From Taudactylus pleione (taxonomy: Eukaryota; Chordata; Amphibia; Anura; Myobatrachidae), in contig JAUIMM010000113.1 of assembly GCA_031769625.1 (NCBI GenBank), positions 12,000,501-12,064,500 on the forward strand: a DNA stretch of 64,000 nt. Reading direction: 5' to 3'. Under the pieces are notes generated by a model, which saw only the letters and a list, made by a program, of their open reading frames with translations, did not search any database and was not told the origin of the DNA. Made by a program: the position numbers and the translations under genes. Position 1 is the stretch's first letter, and every line of letters begins with the position of its first letter. Below, piece after piece: positions 1 through 12,025 of this stretch.

Positions 1-1640
1 CAATAGTTTCCTCCATCCCAAATCTTTAGTTTGAAGACGTAGATATTAGTTCTGAAAAGCATTTTTTTCAGAACTTGTGTGTGTAACTGTACACCATCCT
101 GAGATGGCATACTGCACCTGAATCTCTTTACAAGCTGCCAATTACATGGCTGCTTGTGTGGGAGAGGGATATTTTTAGATTCCTCCCACTTTGTCCCCAC
201 TGTCTTTGGCTCTCTGTCTACATCAAAATTCCACCTCCTCATCCCGGCACCCACAGCCATAAGACCAGTCAGTCCTGCTAATGGTACCTTAGTACACCGC
301 TGTCTCCTGTCAGTATGTGTCTCTGGGCTGGAGGGAGAGAAGAGCTGCTACACCCAGCTAGCTATGTAACTGATGGGCTGTGCAATAAAACAATGAAAGT
401 GACAGATGTAGCAGAGCTGACATCAATCCTGCATTGTAACACCCAGGTGCTGCTATACACATGCCCAGTCATTTGAGGCAATAAGTCATGGTGGCTGCAG
501 GTGGTATAACACATCCTGCTGCCGGATCACTGTCCCGGGATCTGTCATGTTCCCACAAAGTTACTGATCTGTTTTCTTATTAGTGTAAAGAAAATGATTC
601 ATAATTTTTTGGAACAGTTATCAGGCAGCCGAATGTGTTTTACAGCCTGCAGTCACCACAACTCATTGCCTCCATTTAGGATCCAACCAAAAACCAGTTA
701 GGGACTAATATACAGAGGCTAACTGCTCAGAAGAGTCTCCTGCCACTAACTAGGTGGGGGGGGGAATTCCAGTGTCCGAGCCCCCATGCCAGCCAGGCTC
801 TGCTCACCCACCTCAATCCAGCAGCACATGGAGCTACCAGTCCTTCTTTTTTGGCTGGAGGGAGTCAATGGCAGAAGTGTAATCTGGCTGTGGAGAGATG
901 CAGGGCAGACCTGGGAGCTGGGCAGCTCTGTACTGGATACTGCTGAGCCCTCTCCCCACCATGAGGCATCCTCTGCTGGGCTAGCGGTGGCTTTCCTACG
1001 TGCATCCAATGCCTCAGAGACTCAGAGTACACCAAGGCTTGGGGCTCCTCTGGGGTCACCAGCAGTCACCGGAGTGCAAGGACTGAAGCTGGCAGTCACC
1101 ACTTGCCCTGGAGCCATGATGGGATTTACTTTCACTGCCTTCTCTACATGTTGTCCCTGGTCTACTGTGATTAGCTCATCTTCTTTGCCATCTGGCATGT
1201 GAGTAACAGGGGATGGGAGAGGTGAGCATGGGAGTAACCTGGGCTGTCTGGAAGCCAGATAGGGTGGCAAAATCTTCTTACTATACACTGCTTACTGACA
1301 TTTTTACTGACACAGTTGGCTACAACTAAAGGGAGATAGATAAGTGACTTTAGGCAGAATTTCTGTAAAGTGCAGTAAAGGTACAGTATCACTGGCTCTA
1401 GCTGTGTATCCCAGCAGACTAAACACTATACGCTGTATAAAGTACCTGTAGAGGAACAGAGGAGAAGGTGAAGTATCTCAAACTTCTGAAAATCTGTCTC
1501 TGCTGAAATAGCATACTTTTTGGAAGTGATAATTAGGTAAATGAATCATAATGAAAGGGTCCAAAATTTACAGGAAAATCGCTATTTATCACCCTGAGTT
1601 CAACTTACTTTTCACTAATGAGAATTTTTCCCCCTCTGTC
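1..1640. other. no recognisable feature
   Basis: I find no supportable gene, RNA or transposon boundary here. Short open frames exist on both strands between 746 and 1392, but they overlap each other and show no family motif or consistent splice structure. This may be unique intergenic DNA or very old repeat. Confidence 0.5.
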
Positions 1641-1770
1641 ACATAAATGTGGCTCAAATTGCACCAAAACTGAATCCAAACCAAAACACTTGTGGGTGGT
1701 TTTGCCAAAACACAATGATGAATTAGAGCCAAATCCAAAACCAACACACAGGAGTTCACGGACATCTCTA
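1641..1770 (+). repeat. hAT 3'-end remnant (G)
   Basis: The AAACC/CAAAAC-rich sequence ending in GACATCTCTA resembles the 3' ends of hAT copies D and E at 12718 and 13409. No matching 5' end is visible upstream, so this is a fragment. It stops exactly where the 8-bp target duplication of copy A begins. Confidence 0.6.
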
Positions 1771-2398
1771 GTTTTAACTAGGGGCGTGCACCGGCCACTT
1801 TTCGTGTTTTGGTTTTGGATCTGGATCTTTCTTCGTGTTTTGGATCTGGATTGGTTTTGCCAAAACCACTCTTCCATGTTTTGGGGTCTGGGTTTTGTGT
1901 TTTGGATCTGTATTTTTTTGAAAAAAGCATAAAAACAGCTAAAATCACAGAATGTGTTGGTTTTTCTGCTCCTATGCTATTATTAACCTCAATAATCATA
2001 ATTTCCACTAATTTCCAGTCTATTCTGAACACTGGACACCTCAAAATAGTGTTTTTATGTCCAAAAGGTTGCACCGAGGTAGCTGGATGACTATGCTAAG
2101 CGACACGAGTGGGCGGTACAAACACGTGGCCCATCTAGGAGTGACACTGCAGCGGCAGACAGGATGGCAGTTTGAAAAACTAGGCCCCAAACAGTACATA
2201 ATGCAAAGAAAAAAAAAAGGTGCAAGATGAAATTGTCCTTGGGCATTATGTTGTATAAACAGGACATGCACACTTTAACAAACCAATCATTTCAGCGCCA
2301 GGGTCTGCCACACGACTGTGGCTGAAAAGATTGGTTTGTTTGGGCCTCCACAAAACAAGCTGGCACTTAATCTGTCCCTGCACAAACTGGCTCTACGG

Positions 2399-2786
2399 AG
2401 GCAAGATGTTGTCCTCATCCTCCTCATTCACCGATTCCTCACCCTTCAGTGTTGTGTACATCCTCATCTTCACAGAGTATTAATTTGTCCCCGCTGGAAT
2501 CCACCACCACAGGTCCCTCTGTACATTCTGGAGGCTGGTCTCCCTGGAAGAGTTGATAATTCATTTTTATGAACATCATCTTCTCCACATTTTGTGGAAG
2601 CAACCTTTCGCTGACAAAGGTTCCAGGCTGCACTAAAAACTCTTTCGGAGTACACACTGGAGGGGGGGCAACGCAGGTAAAATAGAGCCAGTTTGTACAG
2701 GGGCCTCCATATTGCCTCTTTTTCCTGCCAGTACAGGTATGGACTGTCTGACATGCCTACTTGAAAGCTGTCACCGATGTAATCCT
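2399..2786 (-). pseudogene. hAT transposase C-terminal remnant
   Basis: The minus-strand peptide contains YIGDSFQVGMSDSPYLYW, then IWRPLYKLALFYL and SSVYSERVFSA, the C-terminal dimerisation region of hAT transposases. It aligns with the copy C transposase at 23452-23850. Coding sequence stops at about 2786, inside the MVEDYIGD segment, where a tandem array begins. A frameshift follows SERVFSA. In intact relatives this domain mediates multimerisation; here it is only a relic. Confidence 0.85.
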
Positions 2787-4396
2787 TTAACAGACAGACG
2801 CACACTTGTCGCTGCTGCTTTGAGGATGCAAGTGTGGCTACAGCCCACACAATTCACAAAGACAGAAAAAATAGAAGAAATTTTAATTTTTTGTGGAGTG
2901 CACTTTGAGGGTTACACCACCCTTTAACCGACAGACGCACGCTTGTCGTTACTGCTTTGAGGATGCAGGAGCGGCTACTGTGCATACATTTCACACACAA
3001 ACACAGAAAAAAAGATTATTTTATTTTTGTTGGAGCGCACTTTGGGGGTTACACCACTCTTTAACAGACAGATGCATGCTTGTCGCTGCTGCTTTGAGGA
3101 TGCAGGTGCGGCTACAGCCCATACATTTCGCAAAGACAGGAAAAAAAAGAAGAACTTTGTATTTTTTGTGGAGCGCACTTTGGGTGTTACACTACCCTTT
3201 AACACACAGACGCACACTTGTCGCTGCTGCTTTGAGGATGCAGGTGCGGCTACAGCCCACACAATTCACAAAGACAGAAAAAAAAAGAAGAATTTTTTTT
3301 TGTGGAGAGCACTTTGAGGGTTACATCACCCTTTAATAAACAGATGCACGCTTGTCGCTGCTGCTTTGAGGATGCAGGTGCGGCTACTGCGCATACATTT
3401 CACAAACAAACAGAAAAAAAGATTATTTTATTTTGGTTGGAGCGCACTTTGGGGGTTACTCCACCCTTTAACAGATAGACGCACGCTTGTTGCTGCTACT
3501 TTGAGGATGCATGTGCGGCTACAGCCCACACATTTCACAAAGACAGGGAAAAAAATAATTTTTTTTTATTTTTTGTGGAGCGCACTTTGAGGGTTACACC
3601 ACCCTTTAACAGATAGACGCACATTTGTCGCTGCTGCTTTGAGGATGCAGGTGTGGCTACTGCACATACATTTCACAAACAAACAGAAAAAAGATTATTT
3701 TATTTTGGTTGGAGCGCACTTTGGGGGTCACACCACCCTTTAACAGACAGACGCACGCTTGTCGCTGCTGCTTTGAGGATGCAGGTGCGGCTACTGCGCA
3801 TACATTTCACACACAAACACAGAAAAAAAGAAGATTATTTTATTTTGGTTGGAGCGCACTTTGGGGGTTACACCGCCCTTTAACAGACAGATGCACGCTT
3901 GTCGCTGCTGCTTTGAGAATTCAGGTGTGGCTACTGCACATACATTTCACACACATACAAAGAAAAAAAGAAGATTATTTTATTTTGGTTGGAGTGCACT
4001 TTGGGGATTCACCACCCTTTAACAGACAGACGCACGCTTGTCGCTGCTGCTTTGAGGATGCAGGTGCAGCTACAGCCCACACATTTCACAAGACAGAAAA
4101 AAAGAATTTTTTCTTTTTTGTGGAGCTCACTTTTGGGGTTACACCACCCTTTAACCGACAGACGCATGCTTGTCGCTGCTTTGAGGATGCAGGTGCGGCT
4201 ACAGCCCACACAATTCACAAAGACAGAAAAAAAAGAATAATTTTTTATTTTTTTTGGAGTGCACTTTGGGGGTTACAGCACCCTTAAACGGACAAGCCAG
4301 CCGGCCCTTTACTTATGACACAGGCGCACACTTGGCGCTGCTCCTTTGTTAATGCACATGCAGCCACAGTGCACACAATTCACAAACACAGAAAAT
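2787..4396 (-). repeat. tandem array, ~133-bp unit, inside hAT copy A
   Basis: About a dozen diverged units each carry CGCACGCTTGTCGCTGCTGC, then TTTGAGGATGCAGGTGCGG, CACACATTTCACAAA, an A-rich run and GGAGTGCACTTTGGGGGTTA. Long frames run through the repeats on both strands only because the unit lacks stops in some frames; I do not regard them as genes. The unit is related to the array at 62881-64000 but is much more diverged. Confidence 0.9.
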
Positions 4397-4500
4397 AATT
4401 CCTCCACCATTCTGTAAGTGGTGACAGTATCATATGCAGTCACAGTAGACATGTCAGAAATTGTTGGCACAACCTTCAGTCTGGACCAGATGTCCAAACC
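4397..4500 (-). pseudogene. transposase fragment captured within the array
   Basis: The minus-strand translation reads LDIWSRLKVVPTISDMSTV, continues with TAYDTVTTYRMVEE, and matches copy C at about 23850-23950. It lies between two array blocks. In an intact transposase the next residues are DYIGD, which occur here only 1.6 kb away at 2786. The coding sequence has therefore been split by array DNA at this point. Confidence 0.85.
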
Positions 4501-5690
4501 GGCCCTTGACTTATGAGACAGGTGCACACTTGGCGCTGCTGCTGTGTTGATGCATGTGCAGTTACTGTGCATACATTTCGCGCACAAACACAGAAAAAAA
4601 GAATTGTTTCTTTTTTGTGCAGTGCACTTTGGGGCTTACACCACCCTTTAACAGACTTATGGGACCCAGGCGCACGCTTGGCGCTGCTCCTTTGTTGATG
4701 CACGTGCAGCCACAGTGCACACAATTAACAAACACAGAAATTATTTTTTTATTTTGTTGTGGAGTGCACTTTGGGGGTTACACCACCCTTTAACAGACGA
4801 GCCAGCCGGCCCTTTACTTATGACACAGGCGCACGCTTGGCACTACTTTGTTGATGCACGTGCGGCCACAGTGCACACAATTCACAAACACAGAAAATAT
4901 TTTTTTATTTTGTTGGAGTGCACTTTGGGGGTTACAGCACCCTTTAACGGAAAAGCCAGCTGGCCCTTTACTTATGGGACAAAGCCGCACGCTTGGCACT
5001 GCTTTTTTGTTGATGCACGTGCAGCCACAGTGCACACAATTCACAAACACAGAAAATAATTTTTTATTTTGTCTGGAGTGCACTTTGGGGGTTACAGCAC
5101 CCTTTAACAGTCAAGCCAGCTGGCCCTTTACGTATGACACAGGCGCACGCTTGGCGCTACTTTGTTGATAACCATGGGGCCACAGTGCACACAATTCACA
5201 AACACAGAAAATAATTTTTTATTTTGTTTGGAGTGCACTTTGGGGGTTACAGCACCCTTTAACGTTCAAGCCAGCTGGCCCTTTACTTATGACACAGGCG
5301 CACGCTTGGCGCTACTTTGTTGATGCACATGCGGCTGCTGCGCACACAATTCACAAACACAGAAAAAAAATATATTATTTGGAGTGCACTTTGGGGATTA
5401 CAGCACCCTTTAACGGATGAGCCAGCCGGCCCTTTACTTATGACACAGGCGCACGCTTGGCGCTACTTTGTTGATGCACATGCAGTTACTACGCACACAA
5501 TTCACAAACACAAAAAATATATATATTATTTGGAGTGCACTTTGGGGATTACAGCACCCTTTAACGGATGAGCCAGCCGGCCCTTTACTTATGACACAGG
5601 CGCATGCTTGGCGCTACTTTGTTGATGCATGTGCAGCTACTGCACACACAATTCACAAACACAGAAAAAAAATATTTTTTTTGCACTTGG
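4501..5690 (-). repeat. tandem array, ~150-bp unit, inside hAT copy A
   Basis: The units carry GCGCACGCTTGGCGCTACTT, TGTTGATGCACGTGC, CACACAATTCACAAACACAG, a T/A run, GGAGTGCACTTTGGGG and GCCAGCCGGCCCTTTACTTA. They are closer to the copy C and H arrays than the 2787-4396 block is. Confidence 0.9.
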
Positions 5691-6130
5691 GGGGAGCACC
5701 CCTAATGGACAGAGCACCCCCTGGACAACACTACAGCACCCCTTTAGGACTGGGATACTGCACAGTACTTTGGAGTGGACACAGCCCCTATGGACAACTG
5801 ACTGCACAACACAGCCCAGCCAGCCCCTATGGACTTTGGAGGAGTGGACACAGCCCCTATGGACAGCAGCAGCACAACACAACACAGCCAGCCCCTATGG
5901 GCTTTGGAGGAGTGGACACAGCCCCTATGGACAACAGCAGCACAGCACAGCACAGCCAGCCCCTATGGACTTTGGAGGAGTGGACACAGCCCCTATGGAC
6001 AACAGCAGCACAGCACAGCACAACACAACTAGCCCCTATGGACTTTGGAGGAGTGGACACAGCCCCTATGCACAACAACAGCACAGCGCAGCACAGCACA
6101 GCACAACACTACACTGCACTACACTACACA
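5691..6130 (-). repeat. tandem array, 65-76-bp unit, 5' leader of hAT copy A
   Basis: Units contain CAGCCCCTATGGACTTTGG and GGAGTGGACACAGCCCC followed by a variable (CAGCA)n run. The same unit occurs in copies C (28700-29520, interrupted) and H (62600-62830, opposite orientation). It lies between the promoter and the longer array in each. Confidence 0.88.
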
Positions 6131-6179
6131 GCCCAGCCAGCCCTAACTCCCACTCTCCCTCTTCACTGTCCACAGCCGA

Positions 6180-6215
6180 GTGAGAAAATGGCGCCAACGC
6201 GGGTACCTTATATTG
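6180..6215 (-). promoter_or_regulatory. hAT copy A core promoter (TATA and YY1-like site)
   Basis: On the minus strand an AATATAAGG TATA-like box (about 6205-6213) lies just upstream of GGCGCCATTTTC (6184-6195 as AAAATGGCGCC on plus), which matches the YY1 consensus. The arrangement recurs at 62508-62537 (copy H) and 7719-7754 (copy B). Promoter activity is inferred from this conservation. Confidence 0.55.
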
Positions 6216-6299
6216 AATCCAAAACCTGTGAGACCCGGAAGGTGAGATGATGACGTTTTACCTCGATTTCAGATCCGAGTCAGGCGGGAAAAGTCGAGC

Positions 6300-6374
6300 C
6301 TGACTCGGATCGGCCTCGGATCGGGGGGACTCGGGGGGGTTCGTATTTCAGAAATCCGAACCCGCTCACCCCTA
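6300..6374 (-). repeat. hAT 5' subterminal hairpin and TIR
   Basis: The 5' end carries a near-perfect palindrome, GGGTTCGGATTTC and its complement separated by one base, immediately inside the TAGGGGTGAGC terminus, followed by repeated CCGAGTC/GACTCGG motifs. The same layout is seen at 62348-62460. Such subterminal repeats commonly bind hAT transposases; binding is not shown here. Confidence 0.7.
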
Positions 6375-6382
6375 GTATTAAC

Positions 6383-7364
6383 ACAAATGTCAACTTAATG
6401 AATTTTTAAATATTAGAAATACAAATCATCGGACATAATATTGAGTACAGAAATCACCACCAACTTTCAAAAAAAGTGTAGAAAAATAGAGGCATTTCAG
6501 ACAGGTGAGATAGCTATTTGGCCAGTCACTCTTTAAAATAAATCCCATTGTGTGAGCAGGGCTTTGCCACGTAGAAAGTTTTTTTATATTAAATTGCTAA
6601 TGGACTACGTTGATATGAAAATGTGATAAAAATAAACAGCACAGTATTTGCCACAACTCACCGGAATACAGTAGGTTGATGTCTTGCAAGGTCCAGGTAG
6701 GTCTGCTATGGTGGTTCAGGATGGTGGTGGTCTCTTGATGACTGATGTCTGCATGGTATGGGCAGTAGCCTGTAGGTATGGGTCACGGCATTTCAATGCC
6801 ATAGCAACTTGGAGTGCTCTGAGACACTGCTGGCATCATTGTCCCATATGCGTCATCTGTTTGGTTCTTGATGGGCTGTATGATCCAGTCACACAACAAT
6901 GTTCTCCTAGGGTCAGACATTACCATATACTGGCACAAAGAAACTTTATTGTTGCACTAGAAGAAGCCAGGTTTCTGATTGTCTTTGAACTCTCACCATA
7001 ATTTAATAAATTAGAATTTAGAGGTTTAAAGCTTTAATGTGAAGCTTAAAATGACAGAAGTTGCATTAAAAACATTGTTTATATTTTTTTTTTAGTCTTG
7101 TGGTAATTTTTCATTTTCTTCTTTATATTTTGAATAATATTTTCTAACTGTGCTGAAAAATGACCTGGGAGAATATTTGCTATGCTGGAGTTTGTCAAAG
7201 CCCTCGATTATTGGTGTCTATGACTGGTAGTTTTAAAACGGCAAGTGGAATTAATGCTAAACATTAATGCTTAGATTAGCATGAATTCCTATTGTCATTT
7301 TAAAACTTGTGTCAAAGCTACTGATGATCAGCGACTTTGACATATAAAAATATATTTAAATAAG
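6383..7364. other. no recognisable feature
   Basis: AT-rich sequence between hAT copies A and D. I see no splice-supported exon, domain-bearing frame, tandem repeat or clear element terminus. Confidence 0.5.
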
Positions 7365-7718
7365 TAGAGATGTGCGGTTCGGCATTCCTGAAAAACTAAC
7401 ACACCTTAACTTAAGGTTTCCAAGTCAAATTGAGTTCTGGCTCGGATCAGTTTTGGGGTTCTCAGTAGAATTGAGCCCTGGTTCGGGTCTGCTGTAAGTT
7501 TGGAAATTGGATTTAAAAGCCGAATCTCGGTTTTGGATTACATGTAAACATGTCCAAACTAGGGATGAGCAGTTCGGATTCTGTGAAATCCAAACTGCTC
7601 CGAACAGCTGGGATCCGAGTCCACCTGAGCCGCGCTTGGGTGTTCATACCTGACTCAGATCCCACTGCAAGGCTGAACGTTATCTTCCTGACGTCGGATT
7701 CGCGGGAGCGTTTGCCTC

Positions 7719-7754
7719 TATATAAGGCGCCGAGACCAGGACTCAGCGCCATTT
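7719..7754 (+). promoter_or_regulatory. hAT copy B core promoter
   Basis: TATATAAG at 7719-7726 is followed about 20 bp later by GCGCCATTT (7747-7755), matching the TATA/YY1-like arrangement of copies A and H. Confidence 0.55.
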
Positions 7755-7989
7755 CACTCTCACGCTGTGCACTTCTCTGCTGAAAGTGTCCAGTGACTCA
7801 CAAGTGGCTGTGCTGGCAAAGTGACTGTGTAAGGGGGCACACTACATGCTGGTGTATACTGCGCAATACTCTGCTGTTTAAGTGGCTGTGTCCAGACTTA
7901 CAAATGGCTGTGCTGGCAAAGTGACTGTGTAAAGGGGACACACTGCACGCTGATGTATGCTGTGCTATAATCCGCTGAGTAAAGTGGCT

Positions 7990-8985
7990 GTCTTGAGACT
8001 TACAAGTGGCTGTGTGTACAAAAAAAAAGTTTATACAGGCACCGTAACTCCTTGGGCAATAGCCATCTGCGTGTATAAGCACTGTGACTTATTGGGCAAT
8101 AGCCCTCTGTGTGTATAAGCACCATGATTCCTTGGCAGTAGCCATCTGAGTGTATAAGCACCATGACTCCTTGGGCAATAGCCCTCTGTGTGTATAAGCA
8201 CTGTGACTTATTGTGCAATAGCCCTCTGTGTGTATAAGCACTGTGACTCTTTGGCAGTAGCCATCTGTGTGTATAAGCACTGTGACTCCTTGGGCAATAA
8301 CCCTCTGTGTAAAAGCACCGTGACTTCTTGAGTAATAGTCCTCTGTGTGTATAAGCACCGTGACTCCTTGGGCAATAACCCTCTGTGTGTAAAAGCACCA
8401 TGACTTCTTGAGTAATAGTCCTCTGTGTGTATAAGCACCGTGACTCCTTGGCAGTAGCCATCTGTGTGTATAAGCACTGTGACTCCTTGGGCAATAACCC
8501 TCTGTGTGTAAAAGCACCGTGACTTCTTGAGTAATAGTCCTCTGTATGTATAAGCACCGTGACTCCTTGGGCAGTAGCCCTCTGTGTGTATAAGACTATA
8601 AGACTCTTTGGGCAATAGCCATCTGTGTGCATAAGCACCATGACTTCTTGGGCAATAGCCCTCTGTATGTATAAGCACAGTGACTCCTTGGGCAGTAGCC
8701 CTCTGTGTGTATAAGACTATAAGACTCTTTGGGCAATAGCCATCTGTGTGCATAAGCACCATGACTTCTTGGGCAATAGCCCTCTGTATGTATAAGCACA
8801 GTGACTCCTTGGGCAATAGCCCTCTGTGTGTATAAGCACTGTGACTTCTTGGGCAATAGCCCTCTGTGTGTATAAGCACTGTGACTTCTTGAGCAATAGC
8901 CTGCTATGTGTATACACACTGTGACTCCTTGAGCAGTAGCCCTCTGTGTGTATATGCACCGTGACTCCATAACATACAAGTACTG
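7990..8985 (+). repeat. tandem array, 39-40-bp unit, 5' leader of hAT copy B
   Basis: Roughly two dozen units follow the pattern GTATAAGCACCGTGACTCC, TTGGGCAATAGC, CCTCTGTGT. Unit sequence is unrelated to the arrays of copies A, C and H, but the array occupies the same slot between promoter and first ATG (9071). Long minus-strand frames here are products of the periodicity. Confidence 0.92.
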
Positions 8986-9070
8986 TGACTCGCAGTGAGT
9001 ATTGTAAAGTAAATAAATACATAATATTAGTACCTTAGTAGTTTTGTACAACTTGAGTGTTTTCATCATT

Positions 9071-12025
9071 ATGGATCACAACAACCAACCGAGTGTAGAG
9101 CAGAAGCAGCAAGAAAATGCTAGCAGTGCAGCTGCTAGAACCAGTCATGATGACGATACTAGTCATTCACTATCATCTAAAGCTGATGCTCAAGGGCGTA
9201 AAGGCTTTAAAAAATTAGGGTAACTGAAATCTAAAACTCAAGATTTCACAGGGGTAAAGACAAAAACACCTCTAAAGTGCAGAAAAACAGAAAATTGGCA
9301 ACATACCATTCACCACATGCAGTGGCACGGAAAGGCTGATGGCCTTTGCCTTTATTTCTTAGTGGTGGTTCTGGAACTGTCAGTGAGGTATTTTCTGCCT
9401 CTCATGACAATGATAGACCTTTTCACTCAGACTATAGAAGAAGTGTAAAAAAAACTGATAACCACTAAGGCAGTAGATCAAACTGTGCATTCAGAAACAC
9501 AAATGTCAGAAATCCCTGAGGAGAGTCTAAGTGTGTCCATGAGTGCTTCATCCACAATATCCTCAGTAAAGATCAGAGGTAGTCCAGCATCCAATTTAAC
9601 TCATCCCCTTTCCAGGACTCCTCAGAAGAATCCTTGAGTGATAGGCCTGCTGCTTCTGCTACTGGGGGTAGATCTTCATACCAGAAGTGGACCAAGAAGA
9701 CTACTAGTAGTAGTTTAACAAAACAATTGACTGTTAAAAAATCTCATACAAGGGGAAGCAAGTATAACAGCTCTCACCTAGTCGCACAGCGGATCACTGA
9801 CGCCATGAAAGCTATGCTGGCAATAGATCTGCATCCAATATCCGCAATTAATGTGGTGGGTTTTACAAAGTTAATTTAGGTCCTGTGTCTCTGGTACCGA
9901 ATTCCATCTCAGTTTCATTTTACCCGAAAAGCCATTCCTCGGCTGTTCCAGGAAGTTAAAAATAACCTAATTATTGCCCTACAAAATGCCACTGTAACTA
10001 CTGTCCACTTAACCACAGATATGTGGACAAGCAGTAGTGGGCAAACTAAAGATTACATGACTGTGACAGAATTGGGCTGGAGGAAACTATCGGGGGAGAA
10101 AAGTAACCAGGCGTTACAAGTTTACATGCTTAACGAAAAAATCAATTACTTTAAAAGTACATTTGGACATGAAGATATTGTAAAAATAAGATTTAAGTGA
10201 TGATGAATATGCCCCAGAGATTGAGATTTATTAGGAAGGTCACATATAGTCCATACAGCATCCAATGGTCAGCGGCAACAGCCCGTCCGGTGACCATTTC
10301 AACCAAAATCTATTTGGTTTTCCACAAGTGCACAGTGTATCCCTGAAGGTACATACCCTAAAATGGGTGCCAAACAGTAACAAACACTGCCTATGCTGAC
10401 AACTCCCAGCCGAGCCCCCTAGTGACTCATTGGTTACTGGGTGTCAGATTTGTGGGCAGATCTAAACAAGAGTTACTGCTCAACAAAATATTACATGACT
10501 GTGACAGCCCACTGGGTGGGTGAATCGCCTTCAGCAGCAGCAGAAGCAGTAACTAACAAACAACGCCAGCTCATTTAGAGGCAGGCTACTCTGTGTATCA
10601 CCGGATTCAATAAGAGGCATCCTGCTAACATCCTCTTAGAAAAAGAGATGTCATAGAAACATGGCTTACCACATGTGGACTCTTCTCAGGATTTGTGATT
10701 CCTGATAATGCCACAAATACTCTGAAAGCATTACAGCTGGGTGAATTTCAACACATCCCCTGTTTTGCTCACACAATCAACTTAGTGGTGCAGGGTTTTT
10801 TTTTTAAATGACAAGGGTGTGCAGGAGATGCTGTCTGTGGCCTGAAAAATTTCTTGACATTTTCAGCATCCAGCAACAGCATGCAGGAGATTGCAGCTCC
10901 TGCAAGAACAGTTTAATTTGCCCTGCTATCAACTGAAGCAAGAGTTGGTAGCAAGGTGGAACTTCACCCTTTATATGCTTCAGCGGATGGAGGAACAGCA
11001 AAAAGCAATCCATAGCTATACAACAAGCCATGACATTGGGAGAGGAGGGGGAATGTACCTTAGCCCAACACAGTGGAGAGTACTTTCTGCTTTGTGCAAG
11101 GATTTCAAACCATTTGAAGTAGCCACATGTGAAGTGAGTACTGACACTGCTAGCTTAAGTAAGGTGATTCCCCTAATTAGGCTTTTGGAAAATCAGCTGG
11201 AGAAATTGTAGGAGGAGTTTAAACAAAGTGAATCTGCAAAGTATGCTGGACTTGTAGAACAAGTCCTTTATTTGCTTCGCCAGGATCCACGGATGGCCAT
11301 GATATTGAAATCTGATCAATATATTTTAGCAACCATGCTTGATCCTAGGTTTAAATCATATGCTGTGTCTTTCTTTACAACTGTCCAAGATCTTAAAAGA
11401 TGCAAAGAGCTACTGGTGAGCAAGTTGGCAAGTGTCACAAGCACTACAACGTTCCTCCTTCAATTCTTCAGCAGCAGCCAGAAAAAAATTGGCTTTCCAA
11501 AAAGACAGAGTGGTGATGCATATGAGTAAACCCAACATTTTTACATCTGGTCGGGTCTAAAAGAATTGCCCAACATTAGTGACACCTCTACCGTAACTTC
11601 ATCTGATACGATCACCATCCAAAGAATGGTGGAGGATTATTTTCATGACACCATTAAGATAGACATATCACAGAGTCCCTTTGAGTACTGGGAAAAATAG
11701 GCAATTTGGAGGCCCTTGTATGAACTGGCTTTGCATTACTTCAGCTGCCCACCTTTCAGTGTGTAGTCAGAGAGAGAGTTTTCAGCACAGCTGGGAACCT
11801 TGTGAGCAAACGGCGAAGGAGGCTACTTCCTCAAAATGTGGAAAAAATCATGTTCATCAAAATGAACTGGAAACTCTACAAGGAGGAACTTCCCAGCAAT
11901 TATGTCATAGTACAGAGTCTTCTGTAATGGTTGGTTCCTGCGGGGATGAATTTATATTGTGTGAGGATGATGTACACACTGATGAAGGTAAGGATGGCAA
12001 TGACAATGACATCTTGCCACTGTAG
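9071..12025 (+). pseudogene. hAT (BED/Ac-type) transposase pseudogene, copy B
   Basis: The frame opens with ATG at 9071; its N-terminus (TSHDDDTSHS, KADAQ) resembles copy C. Recognisable blocks are RITDAMKAMLAIDLHPISA (9790-9850), TTDMWTSSSGQTKDYMTV (about 10014-10068, first catalytic Asp region), RWNFTLYMLQRMEEQQKAI (10950-11010), SDQYILATMLDPRFKSYAV (11310-11365) and a degenerate C-terminal dimerisation block near 11690-11850. The BED finger is not recognisable. Stops and shifts occur throughout and a 420-bp insertion splits the catalytic region, so no function remains. Confidence 0.88.
10070..10489 (+). mobile_element. ~420-bp insertion with 18-bp target duplication
   Basis: The 18-mer ATTACATGACTGTGACAG occurs at 10052-10069 and again at 10490-10507. 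Deleting one copy with the intervening DNA restores continuous transposase sequence (TKDYMTVT then AHWV, as in copy C). A long perfect duplication suggests target-primed retrotransposition, but I see no poly(A) tail and do not recognise the inserted sequence. Confidence 0.8.

Larger units (their letters stand above)
1779..6374 (-). mobile_element. non-autonomous Ac-type hAT element, copy A
   Basis: The element is bounded by TAGGGGCGTGCACCGG at 1779 and the inverted 5' end CACCCCTA at 6374. Flanking 8-mers GTTTTAAC (1771-1778) and GTATTAAC (6375-6382) match at 7 of 8 positions and fit the nTnnnnAn target pattern reported for Ac-type hATs. Read on the minus strand the order is promoter, a 65-76-bp array, a ~150-bp array, a transposase scrap, a ~133-bp array, and the transposase C-terminus. 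Most of the transposase is missing, so the copy cannot be autonomous. The terminal sequences match copies C (22812-31050) and H (62348 onward). Confidence 0.88.

Noticed and set aside
746..1392. Possible host exon on either strand
   Set aside because: Competing frames on both strands, without splice support or a recognisable domain.
2893..5571. Cys/Phe-rich and His/Thr-rich repeated frames
   Set aside because: They arise from the 133- and 150-bp arrays, shift frame between units and have no domain motif.
5468..6250. 260-residue Gln/Ser/Pro-rich frame
   Set aside because: It spans array DNA, the hAT leader and the promoter on the antisense strand.
7990..8985. CRISPR-like regular array
   Set aside because: Units are contiguous without unique spacers, and the context is a vertebrate-type genome.
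8000..9069. Overlapping minus-strand frames of 94-223 residues
   Set aside because: They follow the 39-40-bp tandem unit; the peptide repeats every 13 residues and lies antisense to the element's leader.
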